DNA of 64,000 bases, taken from the NCBI RefSeq assembly GCF_007860135.1, contig NZ_SJPV01000007.1:205823-269822 (forward strand), read 5' to 3'. Positions 53,859 to 62,858 of the stretch are shown here, piece by piece (within the stretch, counting starts at the first letter, position 1; each line of letters opens with the position of its first letter). The DNA is from Novipirellula artificiosorum (GTDB lineage Bacteria; Planctomycetota; Planctomycetia; Pirellulales; Pirellulaceae). The notes under the pieces were generated by a model. The model did not search any database. It saw only the letters and a program-made list of their open reading frames with translations, and was not told where the DNA came from. Both the position numbers and the translations under genes were made by a program.

Positions 53859-53893
53859 TGCGACATGGAGATGTGGATTTGCGACATGTTGCA
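53859..53893. promoter_or_regulatory. Two further operator half-sites (TGCGACATG) 21 bp apart
   Basis: TGCGACATGG starts at 53859 and TGCGACATGTTGCA (near palindrome) at 53880; the starts are 21 bp apart, two helical turns, which is the typical tandem spacing for AraC-family proteins. The first is preceded by GAATAATA as at 53786. They lie 18-52 bp before the regulator's ATG, so self-control is likely. Confidence 0.5.
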
Positions 53894-53910
53894 GGAGGTC
53901 GCGTCGTGCG

Positions 53911-55083
53911 ATGAGACAGAAATCACGTCCTCGAATTGCGTTGCTGGTGGAGGCGTCGCGTGCCTACGGGCGTGAGTTGTTGCGTGGCGTTTCGCTGTAC
54001 GCACGCACTCAAGCGGATTGGTCCCTCTTGCATCAAGAGATGACGCTCGATTCTGAAATGCCCGAGTGGATGAGTAACACTCGGATCGATGGTGTGATCG
54101 CGCGGGTCGACACTCACACGGTGAAACCACTGCGTGCCTTGGGGGTGCCGATTGTCGACGTGCGTTGCAACCGAAAGTTTTCCGGCATTCCTCAAGTCGA
54201 GACCGACAATCAGCAAGTGGCCGAGCTCGCGTTTGAACATCTGTGGGAGCGTGGCTTTCGCCGTTTTGCTTTCTGTGGCTTTCGCTTCGCTTCGTACTCC
54301 GATGCGCGACTGCACCACTTTCGAAAATGCGTGACCAAAGCAAACGGTGAGCTTTCCGTCTATGAAACCCCGGGTAAACCGAACGACACGTTAACGGCGA
54401 TCGAAAAGGCGGGAATGGTTGACTTCAAGCCTTTGTCGGAGTGGCTTTTGTCGCTGAAGCGTCCAACAGGCCTCTTTGCGTGCAATGATATTCGCGGACA
54501 ACAGGTTGTGAATGCGTGTCGTACTTTAGAGATGGCGGTTCCCGACGACATTGGCATCATCGGTGTCGACGATGATGACGCGATCTGTTTGCTATGTGAT
54601 CCGACACTTTCGAGTGTGCGGCCCAACGCAGAGCGTGTCGGGTTTCGTGCGGCGGAGATTTTGAATCAGATGTTGGTGGGGACACTCCCCACGGAAGAAA
54701 TCGAATACGTACCTCCCCAATCGGTATGCGAACGACTTTCGACTCAAGTCGTTGCCGTCGAGGATGTCGAACTTGCGAGGGTTTGTCGATTCATTCGCCA
54801 ACATGCCTGTGATGGGATCAATGTTAATGATGTTTGCGAATTCACTTCGCTATCGCGTCGTCAGCTTGAACGTCGATTTCGAGAGGAGCTTGGTCGTACA
54901 CCCCACGAGCAGATCACAGCGACGCAAATCGAGCGTGTCAAGCAATTGCTTCGCGAGACCGACATGACCTTAGAGCAAATCACACCCAAGGCGGGCTATA
55001 GCCACAAAGAACGACTCAGCGCCGTGTTCAAGCGAGAAACCGGCGAACCCCCCGGCGAATATCGCCGCACCAAGAGAGGCTAG
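53911..55083 (+). CDS. XylR/AraC-family regulator with periplasmic-binding-like sensor domain
   Basis: The 390-residue protein joins a LacI/periplasmic-binding-like ligand domain (about 1-270: RPRIALLVEASRAYGRELLRG, GFRRFAFCGF, IIGVDDDDAICLLCDP) with a C-terminal AraC double HTH (about 285-385: VNDVCEFTSLSRRQLERRFREELGRTPHEQI, then KAGYSHKERLSAVFKRETG). This is the XylR arrangement, where sugar binding shifts DNA looping and activation. ATG 53911 has AGGAGG upstream (about 53893-53898). It is divergent from fucI (330 bp between starts), so L-fucose or a fucose derivative is the natural inducer candidate. Confidence 0.92.
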   Translation: MRQKSRPRIALLVEASRAYGRELLRGVSLYARTQADWSLLHQEMTLDSEMPEWMSNTRIDGVIARVDTHTVKPLRALGVPIVDVRCNRKFSGIPQVETDNQQVAELAFEHLWERGFRRFAFCGFRFASYSDARLHHFRKCVTKANGELSVYETPGKPNDTLTAIEKAGMVDFKPLSEWLLSLKRPTGLFACNDIRGQQVVNACRTLEMAVPDDIGIIGVDDDDAICLLCDPTLSSVRPNAERVGFRAAEILNQMLVGTLPTEEIEYVPPQSVCERLSTQVVAVEDVELARVCRFIRQHACDGINVNDVCEFTSLSRRQLERRFREELGRTPHEQITATQIERVKQLLRETDMTLEQITPKAGYSHKERLSAVFKRETGEPPGEYRRTKRG

Positions 55084-55191
55084 CCCGGGCGATTCGTTGG
55101 AGTGGTAGGCTATCGCCGATTGCGTGCTGGATGCTTGCTATTTGCGGCTGGGCTGTCGATAATCATTCGTCTCGGTTGCTGAGTCGGTTGA

Positions 55192-56631
55192 ATGGGCTAC
55201 CGTGATATCGGCTTGATTGGCTTGAACGAATTTCCGTTAACCATCGCGAGAGTTTCCTTGAAAAACAACTACTTTTTCCTGTTCATCCTGTCTGTTCTGT
55301 TTGTCACGCCCGCGATTGCGGAACAAAGTCCTAACATCGTTTTGATCCTGTCCGATGATCAATCTTGGACGGACTATGGGTTCATGGGGCACGAAGCGAT
55401 TCAGACGCCAAATCTTGACCGACTGGCTCGCGAAAGCGCGGTCTTTCGCCGCGGGTACGTTCCCACGGCGCTGTGTCGTCCATCGTTGACGACGCTGATT
55501 ACGGGGCTGTATTCTCATCAAAGCCTGATCACGGGCAATGACCCGGCGAATACACCTGAAAATCGAGCTCATGCATCACGCACCGGCAAGGACGCTCGCG
55601 AGTTACTGATCTCCAACGTTGACAATCATCCTACGGTGCCGCGTTGGTTGGCGGATCGTGACTACCTAAGTTTTCAAAGTGGTAAATGGTGGGAAGGCAG
55701 CTACGCCCGTGGCGGATTTACACACGGGATGACACGAGGGTATCCCGAGAACGGAGGCAGGCATGGTGATGATGGGTTGAAGATTGGTCGAGAAGGGATG
55801 CAACCGGTCAACGATTTTATTGATACGGCGGTCGATGCGAATAAGCCGTTCTTTTTGTGGTACGCCCCGTTCCTACCTCACACACCCCATAATCCGCCAG
55901 AACGAATTCTCGCAAAGTATCAAAAGGAAGGACGCCCGAAAACGATCGCAACGTACTATGCGATGTGTGATTGGTTTGACGAAACATGTGGCCAGTTGCT
56001 TGATCGGCTCGACGAGAAAGGAATTGCTGACAACACGCTGGTGATTTATGTCACCGACAACGGCTGGATACAGGATCCGAACAGCGGTGGTTATACGGTG
56101 CGTTCGAAACGGAGCCCGTACGAAGGCGGCACGCGAACACCGATTATGTTTCGCTGGCCTGCGAAGGTCCGACCAACGGAACGGCCGGAATTGTGCAGCA
56201 GTATCGATATCGTGCCTACGATCCTTGCCGCGGCTGGGGTGGAAGTTGCCGAAAACCTACCTGGGCTCAATCTGTTGCCTCATTTGCAAGAAGGGACACC
56301 GATCGAACGTGATGCTGTTTTTGGCGAATCCTTCGCGCATGACATTGCCGACATCCAAAAACCGCAGGCCTCGTTGCTCTATCGTTGGGTGATTCGCGGA
56401 GACGACAAATTGCTACTCACTTACGATGGCCAACCGGGAAAGATGAAGTTCCCCCCGCAAGGTGGCGAGCCGCAATTGTTCGACTTGAGAGCGGATCCGC
56501 ATGAAGAGGTTAATTTGGCGTCGCAGCGACCCGAGTTGGTGAAAGAACTTAGCCAACGGCTGACGGATTGGTACCCGGTGACCGAGCGATCCGTGAACGC
56601 GGTGGCACCCCGCCGTCAAAACGCCCAATAA
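55192..56631 (+). CDS. Sulfatase-family protein with altered formylglycine motif (CRPSL)
   Basis: The 479-residue protein has a hydrophobic signal at about residues 25-43 (NYFFLFILSVLFVTPAIAE); a TTG at 55258 (residue 23) would place it at the N-terminus. The sulfatase fold is clear: IVLILSDDQSWTDYGFMGH, GKWWEGSY, and TDNGWIQDP. At the modification site the sequence is C95-R-P-S-L99 in place of CxPxR, so the Arg that helps hold formylglycine and guide maturation is missing. Either it is still matured, or it acts differently (for example as a phosphohydrolase-like or inactive member). It lies 108 bp after the regulator gene and may be co-transcribed with it. Confidence 0.88.
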   Translation: MGYRDIGLIGLNEFPLTIARVSLKNNYFFLFILSVLFVTPAIAEQSPNIVLILSDDQSWTDYGFMGHEAIQTPNLDRLARESAVFRRGYVPTALCRPSLTTLITGLYSHQSLITGNDPANTPENRAHASRTGKDARELLISNVDNHPTVPRWLADRDYLSFQSGKWWEGSYARGGFTHGMTRGYPENGGRHGDDGLKIGREGMQPVNDFIDTAVDANKPFFLWYAPFLPHTPHNPPERILAKYQKEGRPKTIATYYAMCDWFDETCGQLLDRLDEKGIADNTLVIYVTDNGWIQDPNSGGYTVRSKRSPYEGGTRTPIMFRWPAKVRPTERPELCSSIDIVPTILAAAGVEVAENLPGLNLLPHLQEGTPIERDAVFGESFAHDIADIQKPQASLLYRWVIRGDDKLLLTYDGQPGKMKFPPQGGEPQLFDLRADPHEEVNLASQRPELVKELSQRLTDWYPVTERSVNAVAPRRQNAQ

Positions 56632-56685
56632 CATAGATTGGACGCCGACTGCGCGTGTACAGGGCACCGTCTCGTTCTGGTGGTG

Positions 56686-57987
56686 TTAGTGCCGTGGCAG
56701 ATCACTCAAATCGATCTGTGGTTTTTGTGTTGGCGTGGATTCACGTAGGAAGAACTGGTCGAGCGCAACTTGGTCAGCAAAGAAACCGCAGTGCCGAAGG
56801 AAGAAATGGTCTTCTTCGCTTCCGCCTGCGAAATCGAGCCGGTGTTGGCCTCGTGCGGTGGCGTCGCCCGTAAACCTTGCTCGCGTGATTTCATGCCACG
56901 CGCCTTCCGTATCGCAAACCCACTGATTTCCGTAGTGCGCTGACCGCGAGAGGTGGCCGTCGTTCGGGGAGAAATTCTCCAGAAAGGAATGGAATCCGGT
57001 CAGATGCTTGTCCGTTTTTGGACGCAGGAAACTGGCAATCAATCGCCATTCCTTCAATTTTTTGTCGCCAAACCATGACGTGTACTGCGTGTTCCCCTGC
57101 CCGTCCGGTTTGACTTCCGTCAAGAAACGGTAGGTCACTCCCGCCTTCCACGGGTAGACCAAATAGCTTTGGCCGCCGGAACCTTCGTTTCCAAAATCTT
57201 GTGCATGCACGCCCTTGCCCTTGGCTGGTGTGGTCACGCGGTCTTCTGATGGAATCTCCGCTGGATTGTCCGTGCGAAACGGACTCCATACCGAAAACAA
57301 GACACGACGTTCGGTGTCGCTGTTGACTTGAATGCCAAAGTAGCCTTCACCAAAACCGTTAGCCATAAAGTAAGCGCCCCTCCGATCTTGCCCGATTGGC
57401 ACCGTCACTTCATTGTAGGCGTAGGTTAGTTGTTTCCCCTTAGGAAGTTGGTAACCAAGATGCACGGAAGGCCCGCGTCGTCCCCAATAAAACATGTTGC
57501 CTTGATTACTCTTGACGTAGTCAAGCGTCAGGTTGTCGGTGTCCGAGGAGACGAGCAATTCGCTCAGCTCCGCAGCTGCATTGCCGGTTTCGTCGTCACC
57601 ACGCAGGTCAACTTGAACGTACCCTGGTTCCGACCGAGTGAACTGCCCAAGCGAATAAACGCGCTGCGCTTCGTCCCGCAGCGGTGTCGTTCGTGGTTGG
57701 CCGTCAACACTCGCTAGCAGCTTGGCGACTCCGTTCACGCCGCGTCCCTTGACGGCGATCGAGAGGTTGCCCGGTCGATCCACGTGGAAAAAGACCGAAT
57801 AGACGTCATCGGCTCCACTGCAACGCAGCATACCCTGGCGATTACAGGGGTTGCCACCGCGGTGATCGAGGCCCGTCCGGAACGTGTTACCCGCAAGGGG
57901 GACGGACCATTCACTGCCAGCGACGGAAGTTGCGGCGAGGGTCATTGCCAATGGCAGCGTCAATAGAAACTGGATGACGGATTTCAT
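56686..57987 (-). CDS. Exported DUF3472/DUF5077-type protein
   Basis: The 433-residue protein has a Sec signal (about 1-23). An N-terminal beta domain (about 25-150; WSVPLAGNTFRTGLDHRGG, FFHVDRPGNLSIAVKGRG) fits DUF5077, and the C-terminal part (about 170-410; MFYWGRRGPSVHLGYQLP, YFGIQVNSDTERRVLFSVWSPF, GVTYRFLTEVKPDGQGNTQYTSWF) fits DUF3472. Members occur in polysaccharide loci; the role may be sugar binding or cleavage, but no catalytic residues are known. Convergent to the CRPSL sulfatase gene (54 bp). Confidence 0.8.
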   Translation of the reverse strand: MKSVIQFLLTLPLAMTLAATSVAGSEWSVPLAGNTFRTGLDHRGGNPCNRQGMLRCSGADDVYSVFFHVDRPGNLSIAVKGRGVNGVAKLLASVDGQPRTTPLRDEAQRVYSLGQFTRSEPGYVQVDLRGDDETGNAAAELSELLVSSDTDNLTLDYVKSNQGNMFYWGRRGPSVHLGYQLPKGKQLTYAYNEVTVPIGQDRRGAYFMANGFGEGYFGIQVNSDTERRVLFSVWSPFRTDNPAEIPSEDRVTTPAKGKGVHAQDFGNEGSGGQSYLVYPWKAGVTYRFLTEVKPDGQGNTQYTSWFGDKKLKEWRLIASFLRPKTDKHLTGFHSFLENFSPNDGHLSRSAHYGNQWVCDTEGAWHEITRARFTGDATARGQHRLDFAGGSEEDHFFLRHCGFFADQVALDQFFLRESTPTQKPQIDLSDLPRH

Positions 57988-58229
57988 AGTTTATTGTCTT
58001 GTCGTTGTCGCTCAGAGGTCGATTTGGGGACCAAAAAAGGCTGCTTCGTGGTGGGGTCGCGAAATACTTGTCTCCGCGGGATCTACACCGAATAACTTAC
58101 CATGTTGATCGCAAGCCGGAAGATGAGACCTCGCTTGCTGGTGCGCTGAGCGGGCGATAGGTTCGTATCGAGGGGGTATACTACAGAAGACTTACTCTTA
58201 TCTACTGACGCAGACAGAAAAGGCTCACA

Positions 58230-59210
58230 ATGGGTGTACGAATGATGTTGCTGGCGGTTGTCCATTTGGTGTGCATTCTATCAACGGACGCGGCCGAATA
58301 TGATCCGCTTGGGGTGCCAGATTCGTTCCAGGCAGAGACGCTCGACTGGACGGTGCGAGACGAAGCCCGCAGCCGAGACATTCCGATCAAGGCCTATCTG
58401 CCCGCTACCCGAACGAGCCAACCCGTGGTGCTGTTCAGCCATGGGCTGGGTGGGAGTCGTGAGGGATGTTCGTATCTTGGAAAACACTGGTCGGCACGTG
58501 GTTACGTGGCGGTTTTTCTGCAACATCCCGGCAGCGACGATTCGGTGTGGAAGGACACATCGCTGTTGAAACGCATGTCTGCGATGAGAGAAGCTGCCTC
58601 GGCTGAGAACTTTCGATTGCGTGTGCAGGATGTCTCGGCGGTGCTCGATCAGCTTAGTCGCTGGAACGATTTACCAAGTCACAAGTTGGAGGGGCGACTC
58701 GATCTAGAGCATGTCGGCATGTCGGGGCATTCTTTTGGCGCCCAAACGACCCAAGCTGTGTCTGGCCAATCGGCAGGTGTCTTCGGATCGCGTTTCGCGG
58801 AGCCAAGGATCCAGGCCGCGATTGCATTGAGTCCCAGCAGCCCGCGACGCGGTGACGTCGCAAAAGCGTTTGGGTCGGTGAAGATTCCATGGCTGGTGAT
58901 GACGGGGACTCAGGATAAGGCGATGATCGGTAACCAAACGGTTGCATCGCGTTTGGAAGTGTTTCCCGCTTTGCCGCCGGGTGACAAATTCGAACTGGTA
59001 TTGCACAACGCCGAGCATTCTGCATTTGGCGACCGTAGACTGCCGGGTGAAACCCAGACGCGGAACTCAAACCATCACCGAGTGGTTCTTGGACTGAGCA
59101 CTGCCTTTTGGGACGCCTACCTTCGAGCTGATGACTCGGCAAAGCAATGGTTAGTCGGCGCTGGACCGTCCGGACTGCTCCAGCCAAACGACCGTTGGCA
59201 AACAAAGTGA
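58230..59210 (+). CDS. Exported alpha/beta hydrolase
   Basis: The 326-residue protein has a short Sec signal (about 1-21) and the alpha/beta-hydrolase fold: VVLFSHGLGGSREGCSYLGKHWSARGYV (oxyanion region), VGMSGHSFGAQTTQA (nucleophile Ser in GHSFG), and a late His in LHNAEHSAFGD. It is like platelet-activating-factor acetylhydrolase or dienelactone-hydrolase relatives common in planctomycetes. An ester-bond role is inferred; a link to glycan deacylation is possible. A TATACT element lies about 50 bp before the start (58177-58182). A hairpin with T-run follows at 59238. Confidence 0.85.
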   Translation: MGVRMMLLAVVHLVCILSTDAAEYDPLGVPDSFQAETLDWTVRDEARSRDIPIKAYLPATRTSQPVVLFSHGLGGSREGCSYLGKHWSARGYVAVFLQHPGSDDSVWKDTSLLKRMSAMREAASAENFRLRVQDVSAVLDQLSRWNDLPSHKLEGRLDLEHVGMSGHSFGAQTTQAVSGQSAGVFGSRFAEPRIQAAIALSPSSPRRGDVAKAFGSVKIPWLVMTGTQDKAMIGNQTVASRLEVFPALPPGDKFELVLHNAEHSAFGDRRLPGETQTRNSNHHRVVLGLSTAFWDAYLRADDSAKQWLVGAGPSGLLQPNDRWQTK

Positions 59211-59237
59211 TGACTGCCGAACATTCGAAGTTCTTTC

Positions 59238-59264
59238 GTCGGACCTACTCTCGTAGTCCGACGT
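59238..59264 (+). terminator. Hairpin followed by T-rich stretch after the hydrolase gene
   Basis: A perfect 8-bp stem, CGTCGGAC / GTCCGACG, with an 11-nt loop ends 28-54 bp after the hydrolase stop; GTTTTT follows a few bases on (59271-59276). This fits an intrinsic terminator on the plus strand, though the hairpin could also be part of the neighbouring repeat. Confidence 0.5.
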
Positions 59265-59279
59265 GCCTTGTTTTTCGGG

Positions 59280-59345
59280 TAGGTGGATTTCGCCAGAAAT
59301 CCGTAACTCAAATGTTCTTAGGGACTTCTGGCGAAGTCCACTACG
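59280..59345. repeat. Inverted repeat with arms of about 23 bp (REP-like palindrome)
   Basis: GTAGGTGGATTTCGCCAGAAATCC (as 59280-59303) is mirrored by 59323-59345; the arms agree at about 21 positions with one gap. It lies between convergent genes, the usual place for such palindromes. No coding content. Confidence 0.65.
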
Positions 59346-59377
59346 TCCCAACTCGCAGTTTTGACCTTGACGGTCCA

Positions 59378-61204
59378 CTAGGGCACAACATGAAAACCGC
59401 GATTGTCCTCGATCGTCACGTTCGTTGTGTCCGAGGATTGCTGAATTGTGAGCGGTCTTGCAAACCCAGTCACCGTGTTGGCCCGGATCGTGACATGATC
59501 ACAGTAGTCCAAATCGATTGTGGGTCCTGGATCGGCGGCCGGGTAATCGTCGCTGAACTCGAGCGTGTTTGCTTCGATCGTTAGTCCGCTAACCGAACGA
59601 GCTTGAACAAGCAATCCGTTGAAACTCTTGACCGTGTTTCCGCTAAAACGAATATTGCGGTGGTAGTGTCCTGCACCCATTCGCTGCGCGCCGTTCAGCA
59701 GTGGTGAAGCGAGTAACGGATAGTTTTGTGAACCGGAGAAGCCGATGTTCTCAAAAACATTGTTTCGAATTGTGACATCCCCGACGGCCCCCGACTCGTA
59801 CCACTTGTTGTTGTCGCCTTCGATCAAGATACCGTGCATCTGCGACGAGAAATGGTTGTTCTCAATCAGCACCTTACCTTTGGTTGTAACCAGCACGCTG
59901 CGGGCACGGTTTTCGCGAATGATATTGTTCCGCATTTCCAAGTCTGGATACCAGGTCAGGTTCTCAACCGACATCGGGCCGTCTGGCAATGATTCTGGAA
60001 CCTCGCTGACCGTCATCACAAAACGGTGTTCGTTGAGGACGTGGACGTTTTCGACCGTGGTTTCGGCAAACGGCAGAATCGTCTCACGAGAAAGGAGTGC
60101 CACGCGATCGCCTGGTTCGGCGAAGGTCAGACCCCATTGTTGAAAGTGACTGATCTCGCAGAGGAATTCGCGGTCACCAAGATACTTCTCGATCTTCACG
60201 TAGGCCCCATGTACGTTGATGCCGTCATCGAGCATGTGCTCAAACAGGCAGTCGTCTAGCTTAATGGTTCCTTTGCAGCCGATGAAATGGGTTGCATCGG
60301 CACGCGTTGCAACCAAGTGATCTTGGTTTGACGTGACCACCATGTGATCGAGAGTGATGTTGTTCGTTCGTTCCACGATCAGCGCCATGCCGCCCGCTTC
60401 GCGAACCGTAACGTTTTCGATCCGCAAGTCTTGAGAGTTGGTGACGTGAATCGCTGGGCAGAGTCGACTGGTTGGATGAACGCCATAAACGACGAGCACA
60501 CTACCAACCGGTGGCGATTTCTTGACAGCGTCTGTAATCCGGAGACGGTTTCCTCCAGCCTGGGTCACTTTCGCTCTGCTTGAATTGACGGAATAATCGC
60601 GCGTGTTGTGCAGGGGGGCGCGCGTCGTCGGGTCAAAAACAATATTCGATCCGATGGGATCCTCTTGGCCAAAGCGTTGGAACAGTACTTTGGAATCCTG
60701 GAGCGTGTAGGGATAAGCCTCGGGATCGACTTGCACCACGAAGCTCTGCTCGTTCGCGTTGCTCTCGACGACGGTGAGCTCGGCGTGGAATGACCGAATC
60801 CAATCGATCGAAAAATTCTTGAGCGTTGCGCCGCGGACGTGGTCCATTGTCACGGGGACCATGCGGCCATGAAACATGAATGTCGAATCACCTCCGTCGA
60901 TCGTGATGTTCTGGCAATCGAACAACGGGAAACCCATTCGTTTCAAGCCGTTATCATGGTTCGCCACCGCACGATACTTTTCGATCGCGTTTTCGGGGTA
61001 GAAGTCGTATTGGCCCTTCGGGAATTGCAGCGTAACGCCGTCCTTGTCAAGTACGTCTTGAATCAACTGGTTGACCGCGAAGGTGACATCCTTCCCAGGC
61101 ACGATGCCGTGGTCAGCAACATTGATGACTTCCGCTCCGAGAGTACAAGTATGCCCACTCAGCAAAAATACAACGAGCAACAATGAGGTAAGGGAATGTT
61201 TCAT
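59378..61204 (-). CDS. GH110-like exported alpha-galactosidase candidate (beta-helix)
   Basis: The 608-residue protein has a Sec signal (about 1-23). The rest is a parallel beta-helix: ITIDGGDSTFMFHGRMVPVTMDHVRGATLKNFSIDW (about 115), LFEHMLDDGINVHGAYVKIEKY (about 325) and many NNI/NNH turns. Size and the 'FMFHGRM..DHVRGATLKNFSIDW' and 'DDGINVHG' regions are those of GH110 alpha-1,3-galactosidases. Release of alpha-galactose would fit a galactose-containing fucan. The nucleophile was not fixed here. It is on the same strand as, and follows, the CGPSR-type sulfatase gene (71 bp). Confidence 0.75.
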   Translation of the reverse strand: MKHSLTSLLLVVFLLSGHTCTLGAEVINVADHGIVPGKDVTFAVNQLIQDVLDKDGVTLQFPKGQYDFYPENAIEKYRAVANHDNGLKRMGFPLFDCQNITIDGGDSTFMFHGRMVPVTMDHVRGATLKNFSIDWIRSFHAELTVVESNANEQSFVVQVDPEAYPYTLQDSKVLFQRFGQEDPIGSNIVFDPTTRAPLHNTRDYSVNSSRAKVTQAGGNRLRITDAVKKSPPVGSVLVVYGVHPTSRLCPAIHVTNSQDLRIENVTVREAGGMALIVERTNNITLDHMVVTSNQDHLVATRADATHFIGCKGTIKLDDCLFEHMLDDGINVHGAYVKIEKYLGDREFLCEISHFQQWGLTFAEPGDRVALLSRETILPFAETTVENVHVLNEHRFVMTVSEVPESLPDGPMSVENLTWYPDLEMRNNIIRENRARSVLVTTKGKVLIENNHFSSQMHGILIEGDNNKWYESGAVGDVTIRNNVFENIGFSGSQNYPLLASPLLNGAQRMGAGHYHRNIRFSGNTVKSFNGLLVQARSVSGLTIEANTLEFSDDYPAADPGPTIDLDYCDHVTIRANTVTGFARPLTIQQSSDTTNVTIEDNRGFHVVP

Positions 61205-61275
61205 GGCTTACATCTAATTTGGTTCGTAGGTCGTGGGCGTCCGTCTGGTCCGAGTGAACGTTGACGCAGATGAAC

Positions 61276-62709
61276 TTAATCGCGTAGCGAAAGTTTCGCT
61301 TGCAGCTGGGTACTCAAGTCGCGGATCACCTCTGGATATTGGTCTGCAACGTTCAATGATTCCCCGAGTGGCGAATCATGATCGTACAATTCGGTGTCGC
61401 CGTTCGCGTGCTCGTTGAACCGAAATCGTGACGTGCGAAGCGATCCAACGGAACCGCGATAGGCGACTGCGGTATGACCGACATCATCCGGTTGCTTGAG
61501 CAGCGGGAGCAACGATTTGCCATGAACAAAGTTAGGCTTATCAAGTGATGTGAGATCGCAAAGGGTCGGGAAAAGGTCTGCGGTTTCGACCACCGCGCTG
61601 GTCGATACCCCTCGGTGCCCCATTTGAGGTGCGACAACAATCAAAGGTGAACGTAGCGATTCCTCGAATAGACTGTGCTTTCCCCATATAGCGTGTTCCC
61701 CGAGGTGCCAGCCATGGTCGCCCCAAAGCAGAATGACGGTATTCTCGTCGGCTCCGGTCTGCTTCAACTTGGCGAGGATGCGACCGACTTGGGCGTCGGC
61801 ATAACTCACGCATGCGGCGTAGTGACGACGAACCTCATCGGCAAACTCGCTGTCATCGCGAGGGTCCTTTTCCCAGCGATTGTATTGCATGAACTCACCG
61901 GAGCCATGCCATGTCGTGGAACCTGTGGGCTTCTCGGGGTGTGCAATGGGGGGGATTTGAGCATCGCGGTAGAGGTCAAAGTATTTCGCAGGAGCTCCAA
62001 AAGGTAGATGGGGTCGGATGAGTCCTACGGCGAGGAAGAACGGCTTGCTGGGATCATCGGCCAGCAAATCCAATTGCCTCAGAGCCTCCTCGGTGATCAA
62101 TCCGTCGGGATAAATATTGTCTGGCCCCTCGGTCGATTGAAAGACACTCATCTTGCTGGAGTCGGTGCGGGTTTCGCCGTGGGACAATCCGTGCATGGCA
62201 CCTCGAGGGGATTGCCACTTCCCCGTGGGCATTCTTTGACGATCCCAAGCATTTGGAATCTCGATTTGATTCGGATCGTCCCAGTCTTCGCCGCCCCAGC
62301 CACCGGGATGATGAGAGACTTTGCCGATAGAAACGGTGGTGTAGCCGCGGTTTCGAAACCATTCCGGCATGCTGGGGAAGACTGTCTCAGGTGCCTCTTT
62401 CAATCGTTGGGCCCGTTCGAACAAGGCTTGATTGGGAGAGGGGCCGTAACGCCCCGTTAACAACGTGTAGCGGGACGGTCCACAGCTCGGCGAGTTGACG
62501 TAGTGCCGCTGGAAGCAGACACCTCGTGTTGCCAGGGCGTCGATGTGGGGTGACTTGATGTAGGGCTTGCCAAAACAGGCCAATTCGGGTCGCAAATCGT
62601 CAATGCAAAGGATCAAAATGTTGCGAGGGGTCGATTCCGCTTCGTTCGAGTTCGCGGGGCCGGCGCTCCACAGTGCTGCAAGAATTGGAATCCAAAGATG
62701 TATCTTCAT
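61276..62709 (-). CDS. Iduronate-2-sulfatase-like exported sulfatase
   Basis: ATG 62709 gives 477 residues with a Sec signal (about 1-22). It reads ILCIDDLRPELACFGKPYIKSPHIDALA, then the formylglycine motif C76-G-P-S-R, and LLWGDHGWHLGEHAIWGKHS, which is typical of the iduronate-2-sulfatase-like branch. In marine bacteria such enzymes act on many sulfated glycans, not only iduronate. The open frame extends to 63075 but that part overlaps the GH43-like gene and lacks a signal. It lies 149 bp after the GH43-like gene on the same strand. Confidence 0.9.
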   Translation of the reverse strand: MKIHLWIPILAALWSAGPANSNEAESTPRNILILCIDDLRPELACFGKPYIKSPHIDALATRGVCFQRHYVNSPSCGPSRYTLLTGRYGPSPNQALFERAQRLKEAPETVFPSMPEWFRNRGYTTVSIGKVSHHPGGWGGEDWDDPNQIEIPNAWDRQRMPTGKWQSPRGAMHGLSHGETRTDSSKMSVFQSTEGPDNIYPDGLITEEALRQLDLLADDPSKPFFLAVGLIRPHLPFGAPAKYFDLYRDAQIPPIAHPEKPTGSTTWHGSGEFMQYNRWEKDPRDDSEFADEVRRHYAACVSYADAQVGRILAKLKQTGADENTVILLWGDHGWHLGEHAIWGKHSLFEESLRSPLIVVAPQMGHRGVSTSAVVETADLFPTLCDLTSLDKPNFVHGKSLLPLLKQPDDVGHTAVAYRGSVGSLRTSRFRFNEHANGDTELYDHDSPLGESLNVADQYPEVIRDLSTQLQAKLSLRD

Positions 62710-62858
62710 TTCGTTTGACTTTGTTGTTGCTTGGATCATCGACGACGCTTGAAACGTGTTGAACGGGTCGCGAAGGATGACGCCCACGGAGAGGGTTGTA
62801 CGATGCTCCTCTGAGCTGTGATGCGTCTTGGTTGCGGTCCATTGGTTGACGAAATTCC

